Shown: piece by piece, positions 34,471 through 43,591 of the stretch | Position numbering within the stretch: position 1 is the first letter of the stretch | Layout of the letters: each line of letters opens with the position of its first letter | Assembly: GCF_002959895.1 (NCBI RefSeq) | Contig: NZ_PPDD01000009.1 | Location: forward strand, 1-64,000 | Origin: Veillonella infantium | GTDB lineage: Bacteria > Bacillota > Negativicutes > Veillonellales > Veillonellaceae | Direction: 5' to 3' | Length of the DNA stretch: 64,000 nucleotides | Made by a program: the position numbers and the translations under genes | The notes under the pieces: generated by a model | What the model was told of the DNA's origin: nothing | Database searches by the model: none | The model's input: only the letters and a program-made list of their open reading frames with translations

Positions 34471-37400
34471 ATGAAAGAAAAAATTGATAATATTATAGAA
34501 AAAGGTCGCTCATATCTGGATTTAATTAGTCAATATGATGAACAAAATGTATTAAATTTATGTTCAGATGATGAGTATATAAATTCAGATATTGATGAAT
34601 ATTTAGATGGCGAACAATTAGATCTTCGTAATTTCTTTTTATATCGAATTGATGAAATTGTGTTTTCAAAGAAAGATGGACCACGTCGAGAGGCAATGGA
34701 AAATGTCTTATCTTCTTTTAGAAATTATCAAGATGTTAATTTGATTTACATGATTTTAGGTGATAAAGATAAAGTAAATTTTTATATTGGCGTTTCTAAA
34801 AATTTGCATTTACAAGACTATAGTTCTTCTACTGGTCTTGCATTAAAAGATTATGCTGATGATATCCTACAACCTAGTATAAAGGGTAACTTTGTTGGTA
34901 GTACAATTACGAAAATAGAGCCTACAGAAAAGGAACGAATATTACAAAGAATACAAAATGGTAATTACTCTGGACTTATTAATGGTATCCCTGGTTTTAT
35001 AGATGAAAATAATGGTGAAAAAAGTGATTTTCAAGGTGTTGAGCGTCTTGTAGATACCATGGTAGGCAATGAATTTGGATTAGTTGTTATTGCAACTCCA
35101 TGTAAGGATATTGATATAATTCAGTTTAATCGTAATATTATACAACTACATGATACATTAAGCCCACTTTCTAAATATTTAATTCAGTCATCTGAATCAA
35201 CTCAAAGTCAAGAAGGAACTGAAGAAAACTCTACTAATAGTAGAGCGATTGGATTATGTACTAATAAGGATTCTATATCTATACACTCTAATAGTAAACT
35301 GACTGGTCATGATCATCGGACTGATAATAATACACAAAATAATTCAAGTAAACATCAAACGAAAGTTTTTCAGAAATCTGAAAATATTGCTAAATCATCA
35401 ACCTATACAGATTCTAAAAATAATTCTGAAAATAATGTTAAGAATCAAAATAGTAATAACTCAACCAATAAGACTAATACTTTTAGTTATAGTAATGATG
35501 ATAGTACATCTTATCAATATAATGAATCAGATAGCTTTAATGATTCGGAACAATCTTCTGTTACCGTTTCCGAATCTGTTAGTGAAAATAATTCAGAGTC
35601 TAATAATACGATTGATACAATACAAAATTCTATTCAAAAGAGTACTTCAATTAATGATAATCTTTCATATTCTGAACGTAAAAGTAAACATGATAGTAAT
35701 TCAACTCAATTTTCAAGGTCTATTGAGCTAGATAAAAAATCAGTTTTAAATTGGCTTAAATATATCGATGATGAGCTATTGTTGCGAGTTGATGCCTCTA
35801 GAGGTAAAGGCGCCTATTCTGTTGTTAGTTATTTATTTGCTGATAAGACTAGAACAACTTTATTTAGATTGGCAAACTCTATTTTGGGACTCTATGGTGG
35901 TGATAAAGGAAATATAAACCCATTACAGTTTATAGAATTTCAAAAACAACAATCGGAAGAATTGAATAATATTAAATTATGTTTATCCAATTTACAAGTT
36001 CCATTATTAGATTCATCTACTCCTATTTGGAAATCAATTTTTTCTAAAATTACCTATACTGCACTAGGAAAAGAATGTTATGGAACTTGGCTGAATACAG
36101 ACGAATTAGGACTTCTTATGGGAATGCCTAGAAAGGAAGTTCTAGGAGTATCTACAAGAGATGAAGTAGAATATGGATTAAATGTAGATTTACCTGAAGA
36201 AGATAGTACTAATGAATATATTAAAATTGGAAGATTAATTCATCATGGTGATATCAAGAATACACCTATACATTTAAAAAAAGAAATTTTAAAAACACAT
36301 ACATTTATTTGTGGAGTGACAGGATCTGGTAAGACTACGACATGTCAAAATATACTATTACAATCGGATTTACCATTCTTAGTAATTGAGCCTGCTAAAA
36401 CAGAATATAGAACATTAGCTAATAAATTAGATAAGGAAAAGATTTATTATTTTACATTAGGAAATCAGAATGTTGCCCCATTTTATATAAATCCTTTTGA
36501 AATTTTTGAAGGTGAGTCCATTACAAGCCGGGTAGATATGATTAAGGCTACTATGCAGTCAGCTTTTGATATGGAGGCTGCAATGCCACAGTTAATAGAA
36601 GCGGCAGCATATGATGTATATAAACGCAAAGGTTGGAATATAAATAATTCAACATGGATAAATCCTGATACAAATGAAATAGATGACCCTTTTAAAGCAG
36701 ATAGTTTTGCATTTCCTACTTTGAACGATTATATCAATTCTATCGAATTTGTCACTAAAGAGCAGAAATTTGGGGATAAAATGGAAGCTGAATATTTAGG
36801 CTCATTGAAAGCACGTTTACAAGCTTTATTAGTGGGAGCAAAAGGCTTGATGCTTAATACTCCTAGGAGTATAGACTTTAAGAATTTAGTTAAGCAGAAA
36901 GTAGTTCTTGAATTAGAGGATATTAAAGATGGAAGTGAAAAATCATTAATAATGGGGTTTATCATTACTAATTTATTGGAGGCTGTAAAATATCAATATA
37001 AACAAAATTCAAAGTTTCAACATATTACATTGGTTGAAGAGGCTCATCGGTTGCTAAGCAAATATGAACCAGGTGATAGTTCTAATAAAAAACGAGGTGT
37101 AGAAGTATTTGCTGATATGTTAGCAGAAGTCAGAAAATATGGGGAATCATTAATTATAGTTGATCAAATTCCTAATAAAATGACTCCAGAAGTATTAAAA
37201 AATACAAATACAAAAATTGTACATAAAATATTTGCACAAGATGATAAGGATGCCATAGGGAACACATTGGCGCTCAATGATGAACAGAAAAACTTTTTGT
37301 CGTATTTAGAGAAAGGTCGTGCTGTTGTTATTACAGATGGTTGGAAAAAGCCAGTTCAAGTTCAGATAGATTTACTAAGTAATACGACTTGTGTACCTGA

Positions 37401-37929
37401 TATTTCAGAAAATCTTATAAAACAGAGAGCTATTGAGTATTATATAGAAAATTATAAAAATGGTGTATTGCCGGGTATACAATACTTTTCTGATAATATT
37501 TCACTGAATGATATAGAATTGTATTTTACATTTTGCTCCATGTTAGGAATTAACAATAATGAGTTATCTAAGATAATTAACTATTATAAAGATTATGATA
37601 ATATCGCTGAAATTGTTGGTTCTAAAGAACTTGAAGATTTTCAAAAACGATTAATTAAAAAAATTGAAAAAGCATCTATAACATTAAATGATATTAATAA
37701 TAAAGGACTTATGAATCAATATATCTATTGGCTTCTTGGTCGATCAGGTATTAGTATATGTTCAGATATACATAGTTGTATTAATGAATTGATAAGTTAT
37801 GTTTTAATGTATATTGGTAAGTACACTACACTATCATCAATTAGTTCTGGTTTAGAGAAAATGGAATTTGAAGATGGGTATAAATCAATTTTTAATAGAA
37901 TAAGAAGTATATATAATAAGGAGGTTTAA
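34471..37929 (+). CDS. HerA/DUF87-type P-loop ATPase with long Ser/Asn-rich insertion
   Basis: 1152 residues. Walker A GVTGSGKTT at about 615-623, followed by FLVIEPAKTEYR (HerA/FtsK-type PAKTEYR strand); Walker B ITLVEEAHRLL at about 852-862; then EVRKYGESLIIVDQIPNKMTPEVLKNTNTKIVHKI, the sensor region typical of HerA-family translocases. Before it, residues about 245-415 are a low-complexity Ser/Asn/Thr/Lys linker, and the first 240 residues are a separate unknown domain. HerA-type ATPases form hexamers that pump DNA or drive partner nucleases or effectors. Here the partner is not evident; Hsp70-like and hydrophobic proteins flank it with 3- and 4-base spacing. Confidence 0.82.
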   Translation: MKEKIDNIIEKGRSYLDLISQYDEQNVLNLCSDDEYINSDIDEYLDGEQLDLRNFFLYRIDEIVFSKKDGPRREAMENVLSSFRNYQDVNLIYMILGDKDKVNFYIGVSKNLHLQDYSSSTGLALKDYADDILQPSIKGNFVGSTITKIEPTEKERILQRIQNGNYSGLINGIPGFIDENNGEKSDFQGVERLVDTMVGNEFGLVVIATPCKDIDIIQFNRNIIQLHDTLSPLSKYLIQSSESTQSQEGTEENSTNSRAIGLCTNKDSISIHSNSKLTGHDHRTDNNTQNNSSKHQTKVFQKSENIAKSSTYTDSKNNSENNVKNQNSNNSTNKTNTFSYSNDDSTSYQYNESDSFNDSEQSSVTVSESVSENNSESNNTIDTIQNSIQKSTSINDNLSYSERKSKHDSNSTQFSRSIELDKKSVLNWLKYIDDELLLRVDASRGKGAYSVVSYLFADKTRTTLFRLANSILGLYGGDKGNINPLQFIEFQKQQSEELNNIKLCLSNLQVPLLDSSTPIWKSIFSKITYTALGKECYGTWLNTDELGLLMGMPRKEVLGVSTRDEVEYGLNVDLPEEDSTNEYIKIGRLIHHGDIKNTPIHLKKEILKTHTFICGVTGSGKTTTCQNILLQSDLPFLVIEPAKTEYRTLANKLDKEKIYYFTLGNQNVAPFYINPFEIFEGESITSRVDMIKATMQSAFDMEAAMPQLIEAAAYDVYKRKGWNINNSTWINPDTNEIDDPFKADSFAFPTLNDYINSIEFVTKEQKFGDKMEAEYLGSLKARLQALLVGAKGLMLNTPRSIDFKNLVKQKVVLELEDIKDGSEKSLIMGFIITNLLEAVKYQYKQNSKFQHITLVEEAHRLLSKYEPGDSSNKKRGVEVFADMLAEVRKYGESLIIVDQIPNKMTPEVLKNTNTKIVHKIFAQDDKDAIGNTLALNDEQKNFLSYLEKGRAVVITDGWKKPVQVQIDLLSNTTCVPDISENLIKQRAIEYYIENYKNGVLPGIQYFSDNISLNDIELYFTFCSMLGINNNELSKIINYYKDYDNIAEIVGSKELEDFQKRLIKKIEKASITLNDINNKGLMNQYIYWLLGRSGISICSDIHSCINELISYVLMYIGKYTTLSSISSGLEKMEFEDGYKSIFNRIRSIYNKEV

Positions 37930-37933
37930 TATT

Positions 37934-38893
37934 ATGGAATTTTTTAGTTGGATTGGTAGCGCTGTTGGTAGTATTGCCAGTGGAATTAGTAATGTTGTTA
38001 GTAGTATAAGTTCTGGTTTATCCGCTGCTATTGATAGAGTAGGGGAAATTATAAAAAGTGGTATATCTACATTGGGCAAATTAGTAACTACGACTATCAA
38101 GACTTTGAGAGATATCTGTCCTAAAGGCGCAAATTTTTTGCATGAAATTAGTCAAGCTGTAACTAAATTATTAACACCTGTGCTTGGGCCTTTTTTGGCA
38201 CCAGTAGTTACAAGTATAATTATGGATGTTATAAATAATATATTTATGAGCCTATTAACTCCTATTAATGAGAACCCACTTGATAATGAACAAATCGAAG
38301 AATATGGTGCACTTCTTGAACAGTCTGAAAAAAATAATTGGGATGATGGAGATAAATTTGATACTGTTAATGAACACTATGAGTATCTAAAATCTAAGGC
38401 TAAAGAAGAGAATATTGAAATTAAGCCTGTAGAAAGATTGTCTGTTGAGTCTATGAAACGTAGAACCATAGCAATGTCAGAGCTTTGGGAGCGATTAGAA
38501 AAAAGAGAAGAAATTACTATTTCTCAAGATTTCCTAATTTTTTCTGCATTAAAAGCTTTTACACCCGAACGAGTGCAAGCAATAATTAATGCGTCCAAAG
38601 AAATGGGATTTTCTGCAGTTAAGTTTTCGGATTTACGTAATGGTAAATTAGATCCAGATATTACAAAAAAATATAATTTGACTATTGTATCACAATTAAA
38701 AGAAATTTATGAAAATAAGGGAATAACTATAACTGATGATGAAGCTATAAATGAGTTAGCTAATATGAAGACTTCTGTTGAAGAAATAAAGTTTATGGAA
38801 CCACTAAAAGATAAATTTGATCTATATGCAGCTTTAGGAGAAAGATTATTTAATAAGAATTCTTTGGAAAACGAATATAAAAATATGATGTAA
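37934..38893 (+). CDS. Gly/Ser-rich, hydrophobic membrane-active candidate protein
   Basis: 319 residues; AAGGAGG lies 9 bases before the ATG. No family recognised. Residues 1-60 are a continuous small-residue amphipathic pattern (SAVGSIASGISNVVSSISSG, then GEIIKSGISTLGKLVTTTIK), like glycine-zipper or pore-forming helices. Residues 78-110 are a hydrophobic block (LLTPVLGPFLAPVVTSIIMD) long enough to span a membrane. From residue 115 the protein is charged and helical. There is no signal peptide cleavage site. Next to a HerA-type ATPase and Hsp70-like ATPase it could be an effector held by the chaperone, or a membrane anchor; this is inference. Confidence 0.7.
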   Translation: MEFFSWIGSAVGSIASGISNVVSSISSGLSAAIDRVGEIIKSGISTLGKLVTTTIKTLRDICPKGANFLHEISQAVTKLLTPVLGPFLAPVVTSIIMDVINNIFMSLLTPINENPLDNEQIEEYGALLEQSEKNNWDDGDKFDTVNEHYEYLKSKAKEENIEIKPVERLSVESMKRRTIAMSELWERLEKREEITISQDFLIFSALKAFTPERVQAIINASKEMGFSAVKFSDLRNGKLDPDITKKYNLTIVSQLKEIYENKGITITDDEAINELANMKTSVEEIKFMEPLKDKFDLYAALGERLFNKNSLENEYKNMM

Positions 38894-38922
38894 GTATATT
38901 TTTATATAGATTGATAATATTT

Positions 38923-38954
38923 GATATGAAGATATGAAGATATGAAGATATGAA
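38923..38954 (+). repeat. Four tandem 8-bp units GATATGAA over a gene start
   Basis: GATATGAA is repeated four times without change at 38923-38954. Each unit supplies an ATG (38926, 38934, 38942, 38950). Each of the first three opens a three-codon frame, ATG AAG ATA TGA, whose stop overlaps the next ATG as ATGA. The fourth ATG opens the 169-codon gene. No other strong ribosome site is seen, only repeated GAAG. Confidence 0.9.
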
Positions 38955-39459
38955 GAAGAAATCATTAAAAGCTGAGTGGATCAGTTGTAGTAATTTTAAA
39001 GAAAACCATGAACAACATAGTTACAATTTAAGCAATGTAAAAAAAGATATTGGTGAGGGTCATTTTTATGTTGAAAATGGACAGAAATTTGTATCACGAA
39101 GTCTGAATCAATATAATAAAGATTTCAATATAAATGAAGATGTTTATTTAGATAATGGGCCTAAAGTCGATATTGATGATGCTGAAATTACAAAGATAAT
39201 TAAAAATAGTGTTTTTAGACTTTCATCAATAAAAAAGCATATAGAATTAGAAACAATTAATAATGTGGCCAACGGAGACTCTTTTGAGCCTCCGTTTATC
39301 AAACAAAGTAATAATTTATTGAATTCTAATGCTCTAAAAGAGAATTATTTAAGGAAAATAAATATTAGGTTGGAAAATATAAAAAACTTATCATTAAAAT
39401 TATCTGAATTAGAAGAAATTGATAAGACTTTACGAAGTAAATGGATTGAAAAGGAGTAA
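38950..39459 (+). CDS. Uncharacterised protein starting inside an 8-bp repeat array
   Basis: 169 residues, start ATG 38950, the last of four repeated ATGs. No family recognised. It is a charged soluble protein with a Lys-rich N-terminus (KKKSLKAEWISCSNFKEN), a middle acidic segment and a helical C-terminal third (LRKINIRLENIKNLSLKLSELEEIDKTLRSKW) that may form a coiled coil. AAGGAG at its 3' end serves the next gene 9 bases later. Its start depends on the tandem repeats, which may tune its translation. Confidence 0.65.
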   Translation: MKKKSLKAEWISCSNFKENHEQHSYNLSNVKKDIGEGHFYVENGQKFVSRSLNQYNKDFNINEDVYLDNGPKVDIDDAEITKIIKNSVFRLSSIKKHIELETINNVANGDSFEPPFIKQSNNLLNSNALKENYLRKINIRLENIKNLSLKLSELEEIDKTLRSKWIEKE

Positions 39460-39467
39460 ATAATATA

Positions 39468-40184
39468 GTGAATAGATTGCTATGTGTAATATCAGATACA
39501 AAATTATATTTTTTTGTTGATGCTCCAAGACCAAATAAAGGTTTAGAATTACAAACTATAAAAGGTTCCTATAAAGTTGATATATCTATGTATATTAATC
39601 GTGAACAAGACTTTAAAGAAGAGGTATGGCAAGATTTATGTGAATCTGCTGGATATATGTCTTCTACCTATATTGCTGCATTGTATCTATATGAGTTAGA
39701 ATCTGAGAATGCAAGATTTATATTTAAAGTGTTAAATGAATTAGTTGAATCTCATAATGTTGTTGCTAATAGTAACGGATTAAAAAAGTCAATTCAATGG
39801 ACTAATAAATCTCTTAGCGAGCTTTTTTTTAATAGTAAGAATCTCAATTTAGGTCACAGTAAATTTGGTCAAAACTATGTGGTTATTGAGAGCACTAAGT
39901 ATAATATTGTTACAACAAACTGCGTTGAATATCATTTTATTGATATGAAAACAGATTCAATCAATCTTCATACAAAAGAAGCCCAAACGTCTGCAAAAGT
40001 AGTTTTTCCTAAGACCTCATTAAGTAAAAAAACATATAAAAAAACTAAGTATAAAAAAAATGCTGATAAAAATATAGTTAAACATTCTAGTTCTTTGGAA
40101 AAATTAAATTTAAAGGATCCGCGTGCTGAGTACTTAGAAGAAAAAACTAAAAATATGAATTTTGAAGTTAGTGAGCCAAGATAG
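39468..40184 (+). CDS. Uncharacterised protein, GTG start
   Basis: 238 residues. GTG 39468 is preceded by AAGGAG at 39451-39456. No family recognised. The first 35 residues alternate hydrophobic and polar strands (LLCVISDTKLYFFVDAPRP), followed by a helical region (DLCESAGYMSSTYIAALYLYELESENARFIFKVLNELVESHN) and a basic tail (KKTYKKTKYKKNADKN). No membrane segment or catalytic motif stands out. It lies between the repeat-started gene and the second Hsp70-like gene. Confidence 0.65.
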   Translation: MNRLLCVISDTKLYFFVDAPRPNKGLELQTIKGSYKVDISMYINREQDFKEEVWQDLCESAGYMSSTYIAALYLYELESENARFIFKVLNELVESHNVVANSNGLKKSIQWTNKSLSELFFNSKNLNLGHSKFGQNYVVIESTKYNIVTTNCVEYHFIDMKTDSINLHTKEAQTSAKVVFPKTSLSKKTYKKTKYKKNADKNIVKHSSSLEKLNLKDPRAEYLEEKTKNMNFEVSEPR

Positions 40185-40204
40185 AATTTTGCGAATTTAA
40201 ATAA

Positions 40205-40639
40205 ATGAATAATTCAAATAAAAATAATAAAATGAATAAAAACTGTGGACAAGATAAATCATCAATTGAATTATGGAAAACTCAGCAGGTAAAAGTACTG
40301 AGCAATGATTCTATAGCAGTTGATTACTTTTGTGTTTCTAAATCGGTATTAAATAATATCGTGATAGAAAAAATAAAAAATGAAATTTATGAGTATATGT
40401 GTGATTTAAGGGCAATATTAGATGAACCATATTTGATATTCAAGGATTGTGGTATTGCTTATTTTGGTAATGAGAAAAGAATCGTACCATTAGAATCTAA
40501 TTCTGATAAAATTCTGTTTATAGATTCGAATCGTAAAAATTTTTCACGTTATACTGAATACCGAATTGGGGTTGCTGATAAGGGTACAGATAAATTCATT
40601 ATAGAATTAAAAAATTTATCAATGAATATACTACTGTAG
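40205..40639 (+). CDS. N-terminal fragment of the second Hsp70-like gene (frameshifted)
   Basis: 144 residues, Asn/Lys-rich start (MNNSNKNNKMNKNCGQDK), then an alpha/beta region, ending ELKNLSMNILL. Reading one frame back (-1) at the A6 tract 40609-40614 continues as ELKKFINEYTTVEDKLSIL and runs without a stop to 42840, through the Hsp70-like core. The downstream frame has no ATG for about 200 codons, so the two belong to one ancestral gene. The short frame could be a real product if the shift is programmed or the tract is phase-variable; a base-calling error in the A run is also possible. Confidence 0.6.
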   Translation: MNNSNKNNKMNKNCGQDKSSIELWKTQQVKVLSNDSIAVDYFCVSKSVLNNIVIEKIKNEIYEYMCDLRAILDEPYLIFKDCGIAYFGNEKRIVPLESNSDKILFIDSNRKNFSRYTEYRIGVADKGTDKFIIELKNLSMNILL

Positions 40640-40740
40640 AAGATAAGTTATCCATATTATTAAAAAAAATAGATTTTAATCCAGTTTTAAACTATTATAA
40701 AAATAATAATATTATAATTCCAAATTGGTTAGATAGTTTA

Positions 40741-42840
40741 TTGAATAATCAATTGTTAACAGAATCATTAAAATCATCAGTTATAAGATTATTAGAACTA
40801 AAAAATAAGTATATTGCTATTGGAACTAAGAAATCAATAACTGCTAATAACAATTTTACTATTGTTTTTTCCAGAAGAATACATGCTAAAACCTTTAATG
40901 ATCTTTTTAAATATATCATAAAGAATTTGTGTGAGCCTAATCATGTTAAGTTATCAAAATATGATAATAAATATTTTGATAAACTTAAATTGTATGTTTT
41001 AGATAATAAGATTAAAAATGTTTTTGATAATATCGATATAATAGTAGATGGTATACTTAATCATTACAGAAAAGAATTAAACAATGTTAAGAAAATAGAA
41101 GACTATAAAAAGTATTTAGGTGGTTTTAGTGTCAATGATATATACGAGTTATATATTAATGAATTAAAAAATTGTGACTTAAAGCGTGCTAATATTTCAC
41201 CATATACTGATGATATGTTGGAAGATATAAATAATGGACATTGGAATGTTTATGAATCATTTGCTGATGAGTATAATGCAAATACATATCTATGTAAGGT
41301 GCCAAAAAATAAAGTATTAGTAGCTAGAAATCCATTACGAGATGTCAACATGAAAGCTGTTTGTGGTATTGATTTTGGTACTAAAAGTACTGTTGTTGTA
41401 TGTCACGATAAGGATGATAAACTTTTACGTGTTGGTGCTAGTAATTTTCTAGAAGAACCAAGGGTAGAAGATTATGAGAATCCTACTGTTATTCATATTA
41501 TTGACTATGAGCAGTTTATTAGTAATTATAAGTCGTCCAAAGGCAGACCTAATACTGAGTATAAAGATTTACAAGTTTCTCATGATGCTGCAAAAGAGAT
41601 ATATAAAACAAATTTTGATAAGACACGGTTTTACTCCGTATTTAGTGAATTAAAACAGTGGGCGAATTCAAAGTATAGAAATCAGATTCTTCAGGATTAT
41701 AATGGAAAATTTATTAATTTAAAGCCATATTTGTCACTAGAAAAAGATGATTTTGATCCAATAGAAATTTATGCATACTTTTTGGGAATTAATATTAATA
41801 ATATGCATACAGGAATATATATAAAGTATCTATTATCTTTTCCTGTGAATTATGAATTGGCTGTTAGAAATAAAATTATTGAAAGTTTTGAAAGAGGATT
41901 AAAAAAATCACTCCCTAATACTGTGCTTAATGACGCTGATGTCATGAAACGATTCAAAGTATCTATAGGAGGGAGTGAGCCTGCTAGTTATGCTATTACT
42001 GCACTAAACTCATTTGGTGTGGAACCTTTAAAAGAAGAAACGTCAAAAGTAGTTTCGTATGGAGTTTTTGATTTTGGTGGCGGCACTACCGATTTTGATT
42101 TCGGTATTGAATATATTCCAGATAGTATAAAGTATAAATTTGAAATAGAACAATTAGGAAATGGTGGAGATGTTTATTTAGGTGGGGAAAACTTATTAAA
42201 TGTCTTAGCATTTGAAGTTTATAAAGATAATTTGGATGTATTAAGGAAAGAAGCAATCCCTATAGTTATTCCTCCAAAATCTCAAGCTTTTTCTGGCTCT
42301 GAAGTTTTAATAAAAAATGAAGAGAATGCTGATCAGTCTTCATATTTAAATTTAAAACTTATTGCATATGAATTACGTGACTTATGGGAAGAAACTAATG
42401 ATTATGAAGCTAAATATAATGAAGATACAATAACTATTAAATTATTTTCAGTAAATGGTGAAGAGAAAACGGTTAATTTACGTGTAAATCTTGATGAATT
42501 ACAGGATATAATACGTAACCATATAAGAGATGGAATTGATAACTTTTTTAATACATATTTACGTGTAGCAAAACAATACCAGGATAAAATGAAGGCACCT
42601 TTGCATATACTTTTAGCGGGTAACTCTTGTAAATCAAGAATTTTACAAGAAGAATTTGTTTCACGAATAATAGTTGAATTGAATGATCTGAAGAAGATAA
42701 ATGGTAAAAAAGATAATTTAAAACCAATATTTAAATTATACCCACCTCTAGGCACTAAGTTTAATATTGAAGCTCTAAAGAAATTGGATGTGGTTAAGAA
42801 TTCACCATTTGATTTAGAAAAATTATTATTCCTAGAGTAA
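40741..42840 (+). CDS. Hsp70-like ATPase core, copy 2 (frameshifted relative to its N-terminus, C-terminus split off)
   Basis: 699 residues from a TTG at 40741; the frame is open from 40594 and has no convincing start, which supports fusion with the 40205-40639 frame. GIDFGTKSTVVVCHDKDDK, SFPVNYELAVR, IGGSEPASYAITAL, GVFDFGGGTTDFDFGI and ILLAGNSCKSRILQEEF are the same ATPase landmarks as in copy 1, all intact. It ends FDLEKLLFLE, where copy 1 continues into its terminal domain; that domain is a separate frame at 42916. Likely a diverged tandem duplicate, either decaying or working as split subunits. Confidence 0.7.
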   Translation: MNNQLLTESLKSSVIRLLELKNKYIAIGTKKSITANNNFTIVFSRRIHAKTFNDLFKYIIKNLCEPNHVKLSKYDNKYFDKLKLYVLDNKIKNVFDNIDIIVDGILNHYRKELNNVKKIEDYKKYLGGFSVNDIYELYINELKNCDLKRANISPYTDDMLEDINNGHWNVYESFADEYNANTYLCKVPKNKVLVARNPLRDVNMKAVCGIDFGTKSTVVVCHDKDDKLLRVGASNFLEEPRVEDYENPTVIHIIDYEQFISNYKSSKGRPNTEYKDLQVSHDAAKEIYKTNFDKTRFYSVFSELKQWANSKYRNQILQDYNGKFINLKPYLSLEKDDFDPIEIYAYFLGININNMHTGIYIKYLLSFPVNYELAVRNKIIESFERGLKKSLPNTVLNDADVMKRFKVSIGGSEPASYAITALNSFGVEPLKEETSKVVSYGVFDFGGGTTDFDFGIEYIPDSIKYKFEIEQLGNGGDVYLGGENLLNVLAFEVYKDNLDVLRKEAIPIVIPPKSQAFSGSEVLIKNEENADQSSYLNLKLIAYELRDLWEETNDYEAKYNEDTITIKLFSVNGEEKTVNLRVNLDELQDIIRNHIRDGIDNFFNTYLRVAKQYQDKMKAPLHILLAGNSCKSRILQEEFVSRIIVELNDLKKINGKKDNLKPIFKLYPPLGTKFNIEALKKLDVVKNSPFDLEKLLFLE

Positions 42841-42915
42841 ATAAAATTAATATATTTATAGTTGATCTTTTTTATAGTTAAGAATTTTGTACTTTATAGG
42901 ATTAAAGGTTAGTAA

Positions 42916-43389
42916 ATGGAAAAACTAATATCGATGGATCGTATTAAAACCGGTAAAACTGGTGTAGCATTTGGCCTAATAAGAAGCCGTGAAAGTGGTA
43001 GAGATGTTCATATTTTAAATGCAGCAATGACTAAAGATAGCGAAATTTTATTTCCCTATTTACTAGGTTGTGAGGATCGTAATTCTTGCGTTGATGTTTT
43101 AATTGGTGAAAATGTTGGATATGGTATATGGGCTAGATTTCTTCCGTGTATAGGTAATGAGTTGGAATTGTATTATACCAAGGAAGCTAGAGCACAATCA
43201 CATAATATGCCTGTGTCAGAATCTAATTATGAAATTATGTATATAGATGATGAATATGTAAATGAAGATGGTTATTTCTTTATTAGAAAAATAGCTCCAG
43301 ATACTATTGAATATACTGTGGCACTAACTGAAGATATGGAAAGTCCATCATTTGAGCCACTTAAAATTTATTCTTTAAAATTGAATTAA
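42916..43389 (+). CDS. Stand-alone C-terminal domain of the second Hsp70-like protein
   Basis: 157 residues. RIKTGKTGVAFGLIRSRESGRDVHIL, ELELYYTKEARAQSHNMPVSESNYEI and FFIRKIAPDTIEYTVAL align with the last 150 residues of copy 1 (RTGKTGVVFGLLRSRKGGKDVRII; FELYYTVDNRALYDNTLPISETSLKV; IFIRKAGINIIEYVIA). The 75-base gap from the core has no open continuation. An AAAGG site 8 bases before ATG 42916 would allow independent translation, so this could be a functional fission rather than plain decay. Confidence 0.7.
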   Translation: MEKLISMDRIKTGKTGVAFGLIRSRESGRDVHILNAAMTKDSEILFPYLLGCEDRNSCVDVLIGENVGYGIWARFLPCIGNELELYYTKEARAQSHNMPVSESNYEIMYIDDEYVNEDGYFFIRKIAPDTIEYTVALTEDMESPSFEPLKIYSLKLN

Positions 43390-43402
43390 TGGAGAATATA
43401 TC

Positions 43403-43582
43403 ATGTCAAAACGTTTTCAAGTAAAATTTAGAATTAAATCTGACCCTAAATCAACATCTCGAAATGGGGTAAATGCAACCATGGTTACTGCTTCTAATAT
43501 GTGTGATGCACGTAATCAAGTAAAAGCACGTTATGCTAATAGTTTACATGGAATAGAAGTTATTTCTGTCGTTGAAAGATAA
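43403..43582 (+). CDS. Small basic protein, 59 residues
   Basis: ATG 43403 with TGGAG 8-12 bases upstream. The product starts MSKRFQVKFRIKSDPKSTSR and ends HGIEVISVVER. It is short, basic and has no membrane segment; the layout suggests a beta-strand, helix, beta-strand mini-domain (KFRIKS...DARNQVKARYANSL...EVISVV). I do not recognise the family. It fills the gap between the split Hsp70-like gene and the NERD-helicase gene, 13 bases after one and 9 bases before the other, which supports its being real. Confidence 0.6.
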   Translation: MSKRFQVKFRIKSDPKSTSRNGVNATMVTASNMCDARNQVKARYANSLHGIEVISVVER

Positions 43583-43591
43583 AAATATATT

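Noticed and set aside
35309-35731. 140-codon Ile/Leu-rich open frame inside the HerA-type gene
   Set aside because: It is the +1 shadow of the Asn/Ser/Lys low-complexity linker; AAT/TCT-rich codons read as Ile/Leu in another frame. No ribosome site.
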